Made by a program: the position numbers and the translations under genes
Source: Mycobacterium sp. Z3061
GTDB lineage: Bacteria > Actinomycetota > Actinomycetes > Mycobacteriales > Mycobacteriaceae
DNA: 64,000 bases
Assembly: GCF_031583025.1 (NCBI RefSeq)
Contig: NZ_CP134062.1
Coordinates: 2,852,001-2,916,000 of the forward strand
Direction of reading: 5' to 3'
Shown: in pieces, positions 57,418 to 64,000 of the stretch
Layout: each line of letters starts with the position of its first letter
Numbering within the stretch: the stretch's first letter is position 1
The notes under the pieces: model-generated
Seen by the model: the letters and a program-made list of their open reading frames with translations, nothing else
Database searches by the model: none
What the model was told of the DNA's origin: nothing

Positions 57418-57564
57418 TAAACGCACTTCCAGAGTGCAATTTGTGACTTGCGTTTCTTTAGCGACAAGTGTGACGTACGGTGCGAATGATGCTTGTGATG
57501 CCTATCGCACTTTTCTGAAAACCCGCGTCGTACACCCGATTTGCCCATAGGAGACCCAAGTCGC

Positions 57565-58986
57565 ATGAGACGGACACGCCCGGGCTCTGCTTCGCGAACC
57601 GCCGCCAGGCTGGTACGGCCAGCCGTGCCGACCGTGCTCAGCGTCGCGCTGCTGTTCGGCACGCCCGAGCTCGGAATGGCCAGGGCCGACCCGGCGGCTG
57701 ACTCGATGGCGGTGCTGATCGCCAACGTCGCCAAGGCGAGCCAGCGTCTGGAAGACCTCGCCAACGCCGTCGAGATGGAGCAGGAGGGTGTCAACAAGGC
57801 GCTGGTGGCCGTCGAAGAGGCGCGCGAACATGCCGAGGTCGCCGGGCGGGAATTGGAAGCCAGTCAGCAATCGGTCAAGGACGCGAACGCGGCCATTGCC
57901 GCGGCGCAACAGCGGTTCAACACCTTCGCCGCTGCTACCTATATGAACGGTCCGTCGGATGGCTTCCTGACTGCCCGCAGCCCCGAAGACATGATCGCCG
58001 CGGCGTCGGCGGCCCAGACCATGACCACCAGTTCACAAGCGGTGATGGCCAGACTGCAGCGGGCACGCACTGAGCAGGTGAACAAGGAATCGGTCGCGCG
58101 CCAGGCCAAGCAGAAGGCCGACAAAGCCGCCGCCGACGCCAAGTCCAGCCAGGACGCGGCGGTAACGGCGCTGGGCGACACCCGGCGCAAGTTCGACGAG
58201 CAGCGCGACGAGGTCAATCGCGTCGCCGCCGAGCGCGAGCAGGCCGAGGCCAAACTTCAGGCCGCGCAGCTCGTCGCGTGGCATGCGGCCGGCGGGCAGG
58301 GGACGCCGCCGTCAGGCATGTGGGACACGGCCGACGGACCCGGTGGTGGGCGTCGCTGGGACGGTTGGGACCCCACACTGCCGCAGGTGCCCAGCGCCAA
58401 CATCCCGGGCGACCCGGTCGCCGTGGTGAACCAGGTGCTGGGCTATTCGGCGACGTCGGCGCAGGTGACCGCCCAGATGGGCCGCAGCTTCCTGCAGCAG
58501 CTCGGCATCCTCAAGCCCGACGACACGGGCATCACCAACGCGCCCGCGGCGGCAAGCTCGGGCCGCATCCCGCGCGTCTACGGACGGCAGGCCTCCGAGT
58601 ACGTCATCCGGCGCGGCATCTCGCAGATCGGCGTCCCGTACTCGTGGGGTGGTGGCAACGCGGCGGGCCCCAGTAAGGGCATCGACTCGGGCGCCGGCAT
58701 CACCGGCTTCGACTGTTCGGGTCTGGTGCTCTACTCGTTTGCCGGAGTGGGCATCAAGCTGCCGCACTACTCGGGTTCGCAGTACAACCTCGGCCGCAAG
58801 ATTCCGACCGCCCAGATGCGCCGCGGCGACGTCATCTTCTACGGCCCCGGCGGGAGCCAGCACGTGACGATCTACCTCGGCAACGGCCAGATGCTCGAGG
58901 CGCCCGACATCGGTTTGAAGGTGCGTACCGCGCCCGTCCGCACCAGCGGTATGACGCCGTTCGTGGTCCGCTACATCGAGTATTAA
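57565..58986 (+). CDS. ripA: Peptidoglycan endopeptidase RipA (NlpC/P60)
   Basis: 473 residues from the ATG at 57565 (GGAGA ten bases upstream); a TTG at 57541 is unlikely. Signal peptide to about residue 42 (ending GMARADP), a long coiled-coil domain rich in Ala, Gln and Glu to about 235 that folds over the active site, a short linker, then the NlpC/P60 domain. Catalytic C384 (GFDCSGLV), H433 (SQHVTIYLG) and E445 (NGQMLEAPD) are one residue off M. tuberculosis numbering. It cuts peptide stems at the septum for daughter-cell separation. Confidence 0.95.
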   Translation: MRRTRPGSASRTAARLVRPAVPTVLSVALLFGTPELGMARADPAADSMAVLIANVAKASQRLEDLANAVEMEQEGVNKALVAVEEAREHAEVAGRELEASQQSVKDANAAIAAAQQRFNTFAAATYMNGPSDGFLTARSPEDMIAAASAAQTMTTSSQAVMARLQRARTEQVNKESVARQAKQKADKAAADAKSSQDAAVTALGDTRRKFDEQRDEVNRVAAEREQAEAKLQAAQLVAWHAAGGQGTPPSGMWDTADGPGGGRRWDGWDPTLPQVPSANIPGDPVAVVNQVLGYSATSAQVTAQMGRSFLQQLGILKPDDTGITNAPAAASSGRIPRVYGRQASEYVIRRGISQIGVPYSWGGGNAAGPSKGIDSGAGITGFDCSGLVLYSFAGVGIKLPHYSGSQYNLGRKIPTAQMRRGDVIFYGPGGSQHVTIYLGNGQMLEAPDIGLKVRTAPVRTSGMTPFVVRYIEY

Positions 58987-58995
58987 CGAGGTTTC

Positions 58996-59718
58996 ATGCG
59001 TCACAAGCGATTCCGTTTCTCCCTGGCTTGGGTCACCGCGTTGGTGACCGGGCTGTTGATCGCTGTGGCCGCTCCGGCCCCGGCTTCGGCCGAGCCGGGT
59101 GAGTGGGACCCCACCCTGCCTGCCGCGATCAGTGCGGGCGCTCCCGGTGACCCGCTGGCCGTCGCCAATGCCTCGCTGCAGGCCACCGCACAGGCCACCC
59201 AGACCACGCTCAACCTCGGTCAGCAGTTTCTGTCCGGGCTGGGCATCAACCTTGGCGGTTCGGCCGCGCCGGCGGCCGCCAACACCAGCGGGAGCCGGAT
59301 TCCGCGGGCGAATGGCCGGGAGGCGATCGAGCACGTGATCCGCCGCGCCGGGTCGCAAATGGGCGTTCCGTATTCCTGGGGCGGCGGCTCCCTGGACGGC
59401 CCCAGTAAGGGTGTCGACTCCGGCGCGGGCATAAACGGTTTCGACTGCTCGGGTCTGATGCGGTACGCCTTCGCCGGTGTCGGTGTGCTGATCCCACGGT
59501 TCTCCGGCGACCAGTACAACGCCGGGCGTCACATCCCGCAGAACGAGGCGAGGCGCGGCGACCTGATCTTCTACGGCCCGAACGGGGGCCAGCACGTCAC
59601 CATGTACCTCGGTAACGGTCAGATGCTGGAAGCCTCCAGTCTGGCGGGCAAAGTCACCGTCAGCCCGGTCCGCAAGCCCGGCATGACGCCGTACCTGACT
59701 AGGATCATCGAGTACTGA
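58996..59718 (+). CDS. ripB: Peptidoglycan endopeptidase RipB (NlpC/P60)
   Basis: 240 residues. Signal peptide to about residue 32 (PAPASAEPG), then an NlpC/P60 domain with C151 (GFDCSGLM) and H200 (GQHVTMYLG). It lacks the RipA coiled-coil domain, so it should not be self-inhibited. It closely follows ripA (nine-base gap) and the two catalytic domains are paralogues; it probably works with RipA in septum hydrolysis. Confidence 0.94.
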   Translation: MRHKRFRFSLAWVTALVTGLLIAVAAPAPASAEPGEWDPTLPAAISAGAPGDPLAVANASLQATAQATQTTLNLGQQFLSGLGINLGGSAAPAAANTSGSRIPRANGREAIEHVIRRAGSQMGVPYSWGGGSLDGPSKGVDSGAGINGFDCSGLMRYAFAGVGVLIPRFSGDQYNAGRHIPQNEARRGDLIFYGPNGGQHVTMYLGNGQMLEASSLAGKVTVSPVRKPGMTPYLTRIIEY

Positions 59719-59870
59719 GCCGGTGGGGGACCCTGAGAGTCGCCTAATAGGGAACCGGTGACGTCGACGGAATTCCAGACGCCTGGAATAGTTGAACGCG
59801 GGCACGTCGCTGCCCCGCGACAGTGGTCGTGACAGCAGTCGTGTCCCGAATGAGCTCTGGAGGGTTATTG

Positions 59871-60983
59871 ATGACAACGGCAGGTGGCGGTTACCCGGGC
59901 CAGGGTGCTCACTCGGGCCCACCCACCCAAGAGGCGCCGGCGGGCGGTGCCGACGGGCTGGCCGCCGAGGTACACACCCTGGAGCGGGCCATCTTCGAGG
60001 TCAAGCGGATCATCGTCGGCCAGGACCAGCTGGTGGAGCGGATGCTGGTCGGCCTGCTCGCCAAGGGTCACGTGCTGCTGGAAGGTGTTCCGGGCGTCGC
60101 CAAGACGCTGGCCGTCGAGACCTTCGCACGTGTCGTCGGCGGGACGTTCGCGCGCATCCAGTTCACCCCCGACCTGGTGCCCACCGACATCGTCGGTACC
60201 CGCATCTACCGGCAGGGCAAGGAAGAGTTCGACACCGAACTCGGCCCGGTGGTGGTCAACTTCCTGCTCGCCGACGAGATCAACCGTGCGCCGGCAAAGG
60301 TGCAGTCGGCGCTGCTCGAGGTCATGGCCGAACGGCAGGTGTCCATCGGTGGCAAGCGATTCCCTTTGCCGAACCCCTTCCTGGTGATGGCGACGCAGAA
60401 CCCGATCGAACAAGAGGGTGTCTACCCACTGCCCGAGGCGCAGCGCGACCGCTTCCTGTTCAAGATCAACGTGGGTTACCCGACGCCCGAAGAGGAGCGG
60501 GAGATCATCTACCGGATGGGTGTCACCCCGCCGCAGGCCAAGCAGATCCTCAACACCGGTGATCTGCTGCGACTGCAGGGCGTCGCGGCCAACAGCTTCG
60601 TCCACCACGCGCTGGTCGACTATGTGGTGCGCATCGTGACCGCCACCCGGCACCCCGAACAGTTGGGGATGAACGACGTCAAGACCTGGATCGCGTTCGG
60701 CGCCTCGCCGCGCGCCTCGCTGGGCATCATCGCCGCGGCCCGGGCGCTGGGCCTGGTGCGTGGGCGCGACTACGTGATCCCGCAGGACATCATCGACGTC
60801 ATCCCCGACGTGCTGCGGCACCGGTTGGTGCTCACCTATGACGCGCTCGCCGACGAGATCACCGCAGAGACCGTCATCAACCGCATCATGCAGACGGTCG
60901 CGCTACCGCAGGTGAATGCTGTTCCGCAGCAAGGACATTCGGTGGCGCCGGTGATGCAGGGCGCCGCGGTGGGCGGTCGGTGA
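59871..60983 (+). CDS. moxR1: MoxR-family AAA+ ATPase
   Basis: 370 residues from the ATG at 59871 (GGAGG at 59859); a frame open from 59823 lacks such a site. Walker A GVPGVAKT (72-79), Walker B LLADEINRAP, sensor VMATQNPIEQEGVYPLPEAQRDRF. A chaperone-like ATPase thought to act on the DUF58 and VWA proteins encoded next to it. The stop overlaps the next GTG. Matches Rv1479. Confidence 0.93.
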   Translation: MTTAGGGYPGQGAHSGPPTQEAPAGGADGLAAEVHTLERAIFEVKRIIVGQDQLVERMLVGLLAKGHVLLEGVPGVAKTLAVETFARVVGGTFARIQFTPDLVPTDIVGTRIYRQGKEEFDTELGPVVVNFLLADEINRAPAKVQSALLEVMAERQVSIGGKRFPLPNPFLVMATQNPIEQEGVYPLPEAQRDRFLFKINVGYPTPEEEREIIYRMGVTPPQAKQILNTGDLLRLQGVAANSFVHHALVDYVVRIVTATRHPEQLGMNDVKTWIAFGASPRASLGIIAAARALGLVRGRDYVIPQDIIDVIPDVLRHRLVLTYDALADEITAETVINRIMQTVALPQVNAVPQQGHSVAPVMQGAAVGGR

Positions 60984-61927
60984 CAGATAAGAAGGCGGTT
61001 CGTCATCCGCCCTCGATGATGCGCGGCACCATCGACGACCCGAAGTTGTCGGCAGCGCTGCGCACCCTGGAGCTGACGATCAACCGCAAGCTGGACGGCA
61101 TCCTGCACGGCGACCACCTGGGTCTGATCCCCGGGCCGGGCAGCGAGCCGGGGGAGTCGCGGATCTACCAGCCCGGCGACGACGTGCGCCGGATGGACTG
61201 GGCGGTGACCGCGCGTACCACCCACCCACACGTCCGGCAGATGATCGCCGACCGCGAGCTGGAAACCTGGCTGGTGGTCGACATGTCGGCCAGCCTTGAC
61301 TTCGGCACCTCGGTGTGCGAGAAGCGCGACCTCGCAGTGGCCGCCGCGGCGGCGATCGCCTACCTCAACGTCGGCGGTGGCAACCGGCTGGGCGCGCTGA
61401 TTTCCAACGGCGAGAACACGATTCGAGTTCCAGCGCGGTCGGGCCGGGAGCACGTGCACACCTTGTTGCGTGCCATCGCGACCACTCCCAAGGCGCCGGT
61501 CGGCGTACGCGGAGACCTGTCCGCGGCAATCGACGCGCTGCGCCGGCCGGAACGGCGGCGCGGAATGGCGGTGATCATCAGCGACTTCCTCGGGCCGATC
61601 AATTGGATGCGTCCGCTGCGGGCGATTGCCGCCCGGCACGAAGTGCTGGCCATCGAGGTGCTCGATCCGCGCGACGTCGAACTGCCCGACATCGGCGACG
61701 TGGTGCTGCAGGACGCCGAATCCGGGGCGGTGCGCGAATTCACCATCGACACGCAGCTGCAGACCGATTTCGCGCGGGCTGCGGCGAAACATCGCGAGGA
61801 TGTGGCCCGCACGATTCGCGGTTGCGGTGCACCGGTGATGACGCTGCGTACCGACCGCGACTGGATCGAAGACATCGTCCGTTTCATCTCCTCCCGCCGG
61901 CGCGGGGCAATGGCGGGACGCCGGTGA
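60980..61927 (+). CDS. DUF58 protein with VWA-like fold (Rv1480 type)
   Basis: 315 residues from GTG at 60980, overlapping the moxR1 stop by four bases. The DUF58 motif [15 protein letters not shown] is near residue 72, and a degenerate MIDAS site [12 protein letters not shown] follows at about 95. Usually found with MoxR ATPases; proposed client or adaptor. No membrane helix. Confidence 0.9.
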   Translation: MTDKKAVRHPPSMMRGTIDDPKLSAALRTLELTINRKLDGILHGDHLGLIPGPGSEPGESRIYQPGDDVRRMDWAVTARTTHPHVRQMIADRELETWLVVDMSASLDFGTSVCEKRDLAVAAAAAIAYLNVGGGNRLGALISNGENTIRVPARSGREHVHTLLRAIATTPKAPVGVRGDLSAAIDALRRPERRRGMAVIISDFLGPINWMRPLRAIAARHEVLAIEVLDPRDVELPDIGDVVLQDAESGAVREFTIDTQLQTDFARAAAKHREDVARTIRGCGAPVMTLRTDRDWIEDIVRFISSRRRGAMAGRR

Positions 61928-61955
61928 CGGATTTCTACAACATGACAGGTCTGTT

Positions 61956-62963
61956 ATGACGTTGCCGCTGCTGGGGCCGATGTCGCTGTCCGGCTTCGAT
62001 CACTCTTGGTTCTTCCTGTTTCTGCTCGTTGTCGCCGGGTTGGTAGCGCTCTACGTGGTGCTGCAACTGGCGCGGCAGCGCCGTATGTTGCGCTTCGCCA
62101 ATATGGAACTGCTGGAAAGCGTTGCGCCCAAACGGCCTTCGAAGTGGCGGCATATTCCCGCCATTCTGCTGGCGGCGTCGTTGGTGCTGTTCACCATCGC
62201 GATGGCGGGGCCGACCAACGACGTGCGTATTCCGCGCAACCGCGCCGTGGTGATGTTGGTGATCGACGTGTCGCAGTCGATGCGCGCAACCGACGTCGAA
62301 CCCAACCGGATGGTGGCCGCGCAGGAGGCGGCCAAGCAGTTCGCCGACGAGCTCACTCCGGGTATCAACCTGGGTCTGATCGCCTACGCCGGCACCGCGA
62401 CGGTGCTGGTGTCGCCGACCACCAACCGGGACGCGACCAAGGCGGCTCTGGACAAGCTGCAGTTCGCCGACCGCACCGCCACCGGGGAAGGCATCTTCAC
62501 CGCACTACAGGCCATCGCCACCGTCGGCGCCGTGATCGGCGGCGGAGACACACCTCCGCCGGCACGCATCGTGCTGTTCTCCGACGGCAAAGAGACGATG
62601 CCGACCAACCCGGACAACCCCAAGGGCGCCTTCACCGCCGCGCGCACCGCCAAGGACCAGGGCGTGCCGATCTCGACCATCTCGTTCGGCACCCCGTACG
62701 GCTTCGTCGAGATCAACGACCAGCGTCAGCCGGTCCCGGTCGACGACGAGACCCTGAAGAAGGTCGCGCAACTGTCCGGCGGAAACGCCTACAACGCCGC
62801 CACGCTGGCGGAGTTGAAGGCGGTCTACGCCTCGCTGCAGCAGCAGATCGGCTACGAGACGATCAAGGGTGACGCGAGCGTCGGCTGGTTGCGGCTGGGC
62901 GCCGTGGTGCTGGCGATCGCCGCGTTGGCAGCGTTGCTGATCAACCGTCGCCTGCCGGCGTAA
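61956..62963 (+). CDS. VWA-domain membrane protein (Rv1481 type)
   Basis: 335 residues. Two N-terminal helices ([19 protein letters not shown] and a second at about 60-85), a VWA domain with a complete MIDAS site (VIDVSQSM, later threonine and aspartate in VLFSDGKET), and a C-terminal helix ([16 protein letters not shown]). BatA-like; acts with MoxR1 and the DUF58 protein. Its last 23 bases overlap the convergent cytochrome b gene. Confidence 0.9.
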   Translation: MTLPLLGPMSLSGFDHSWFFLFLLVVAGLVALYVVLQLARQRRMLRFANMELLESVAPKRPSKWRHIPAILLAASLVLFTIAMAGPTNDVRIPRNRAVVMLVIDVSQSMRATDVEPNRMVAAQEAAKQFADELTPGINLGLIAYAGTATVLVSPTTNRDATKAALDKLQFADRTATGEGIFTALQAIATVGAVIGGGDTPPPARIVLFSDGKETMPTNPDNPKGAFTAARTAKDQGVPISTISFGTPYGFVEINDQRQPVPVDDETLKKVAQLSGGNAYNAATLAELKAVYASLQQQIGYETIKGDASVGWLRLGAVVLAIAALAALLINRRLPA

Positions 62964-64000
62964 TCGCCTTCTGCCCGTTGGGCTGGCCATCGCCGTTGTG
63001 ATGATGACCGTTGCCCTCGACGCCGTTGCTGCGTTCGCGTAGTGCGGTCAGCGCCCGCTGCTCGCCGGCATGGGCCGCCTCGCGCAGTGCCGCCGCCTCG
63101 GCGGGCGGATCGGCGAACAGGAAGCTGCCCGACCCGGGGCGTCCGCCCAGGCCGAGTTTGTTCATCCGCTTGGGAACCGGCGTGCCCTGATATTCCAGCG
63201 GCAGCGGGTGGCCGTGTTCGTCGACAGCGCCCAAGGGCTGGTGCAATTCGACGTAGGCGCCGTGCGGCAGGCGTCTGATGATGCCGGTCTCGACACCGTG
63301 CTCGAGCACGGCACGGTCACTGCGCTGCAGGCTGATGCACCAGCGGTAGCTGATGAAGTAGACAAACGGCGGCAGCACCACCATCCCGATCCGGCCGATC
63401 CACGTCATCGCGTTCAACGAGATGTGGAACTGGTAGGCGATGATGTCGTTGAACGACGAGAACGTCAGCACGATGTAGAACGCGATCGCCATCGCCCCGA
63501 TCGAGGTACGCACCGGGACGTCGCGGGGACGCTGCAGCAGGTTGTGGTGAGCGTTGTCACCGGTGAAGCGCTTCTCCAGGAACGGATACGCCACCAGCCC
63601 GCCAAGCATGACTCCCATCAGGACGGCGACGGCGACGGCGGCCGGAACGGTGTAGTGCCCGATGTACAACTCCCAGGCCGGCCAGAGCCTTACCAGCCCG
63701 TCGGTCCACATCATGTAGAAGTCGGGCTGCGAGCCGGCTGCAACCTGAGATGGCTTGTAGGGACCCAGGTTCCAGATCGGGTTGATCTGCAGCAGGCCGC
63801 CCATCAAGCCCAGCACTCCGACGATGGCGGCGAAGAAGGCGCCCGACTTCACCGCGAAAACCGGCATGACCCGCACGCCGACCACGTTGTGCTCGGTGCG
63901 GCGGGGCCCGGGGAACTGGGTGTGCTTCTGGAACCACACGAGCGCCAGGTGCACACCGATCAGCGCCAGCATGATGCCGGGGAAGACCAGGATGTGGATG
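62941..64000 (-). CDS. Cytochrome b subunit (QcrB-like), C-terminal part, runs off the right edge
   Basis: About 350 residues visible of an expected roughly 550. QcrB is the quinol-oxidising subunit of the bc1 complex. Seen: [15 protein letters not shown] after the haem helices, VKSGAFFA, the Qo-site segment [17 protein letters not shown], the actinobacterial extra helices, [23 protein letters not shown], and the long hydrophilic tail with PKRMNKLG and a His/Gly/Asn-rich end. It differs at many positions from the M. tuberculosis qcrB I recall. No qcrC or qcrA lies nearby on this side. Confidence 0.88.
   Translation of the reverse strand, partial: IHILVFPGIMLALIGVHLALVWFQKHTQFPGPRRTEHNVVGVRVMPVFAVKSGAFFAAIVGVLGLMGGLLQINPIWNLGPYKPSQVAAGSQPDFYMMWTDGLVRLWPAWELYIGHYTVPAAVAVAVLMGVMLGGLVAYPFLEKRFTGDNAHHNLLQRPRDVPVRTSIGAMAIAFYIVLTFSSFNDIIAYQFHISLNAMTWIGRIGMVVLPPFVYFISYRWCISLQRSDRAVLEHGVETGIIRRLPHGAYVELHQPLGAVDEHGHPLPLEYQGTPVPKRMNKLGLGGRPGSGSFLFADPPAEAAALREAAHAGEQRALTALRERSNGVEGNGHHHNGDGQPNGQKAITPAGDG

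Noticed and set aside
57333-57564. ydaO (cyclic di-AMP) riboswitch upstream of ripA
   Set aside because: The conserved GGGGGAGCC-type core and matching stems are not there.

Overview
The window is a piece of a slow-growing, non-tuberculous Mycobacterium chromosome. From about 30 kb rightward the genes follow the order of the Mycobacterium tuberculosis segment Rv1454c to Rv1481 (qor, Rv1455, ctaA, ABC exporter, mptB, sufRBDCSUT, fadE15, PE_PGRS, ctpD, trxA, trxB1, echA12, an ABC-F gene, acn, ripA, ripB, moxR1, Rv1480, Rv1481). A full PE_PGRS gene points to the slow-growing branch. The species cannot be named from the sequence alone.

Positions 1-30,034 are an accessory locus not found at this place in M. 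tuberculosis. It holds a giant non-ribosomal peptide synthetase (NRPS) on the minus strand (19,892 running off the left edge), then a roughly 1-kb AT-richer divergent control region. On the plus strand follow mmpS, mmpL, an MbtH-like gene, a relic of a second mmpS, a second mmpL, and a DrrA/DrrB-type ABC exporter. The NRPS opens with a starter-type condensation domain and has six C-A-T modules plus part of a seventh in view. The set (lipo-initiating NRPS, MbtH, MmpS/MmpL pair, DrrAB) is what one expects of a system that makes and exports a cell-surface lipopeptide. It resembles the glycopeptidolipid loci in outline, but it has no epimerase domain and its modules are strongly repetitive.

The most striking structure is a 9.56-kb, nearly identical, three-module tandem duplication inside the NRPS (about 1-8,515 repeated at about 9,558-18,072). 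The reading frame is broken at about 15 places. Nearly all are one-base changes in G or C runs, and where both copies are visible the sister copy is usually intact there. I therefore read the NRPS as one long gene with indel errors in the sequence, not as a string of small genes.

Positions 30,039-62,963 are conserved mycobacterial chromosome. The order is a quinone oxidoreductase, an uncharacterised protein, haem A synthase, a DUF559/AbiEi-like gene flanked by short palindromic repeats, a two-gene ABC exporter overlapping mptB, and the complete SUF iron-sulphur operon with an intein-free sufB and a recognisable SufR operator. Then come a two-repeat DUF5666 lipoprotein, an acyl-CoA dehydrogenase, PE_PGRS, a P1B-type metal ATPase with two thioredoxins, an enoyl-CoA hydratase, an ABC-F protein, a TetR regulator with aconitase, the peptidoglycan endopeptidases RipA/RipB, and a MoxR-DUF58-VWA set.

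At the right edge a minus-strand gene encodes the C-terminal part of a cytochrome b (QcrB-like). In M. tuberculosis qcrB lies in the qcrCAB operon elsewhere, so this may be a second, isolated copy.
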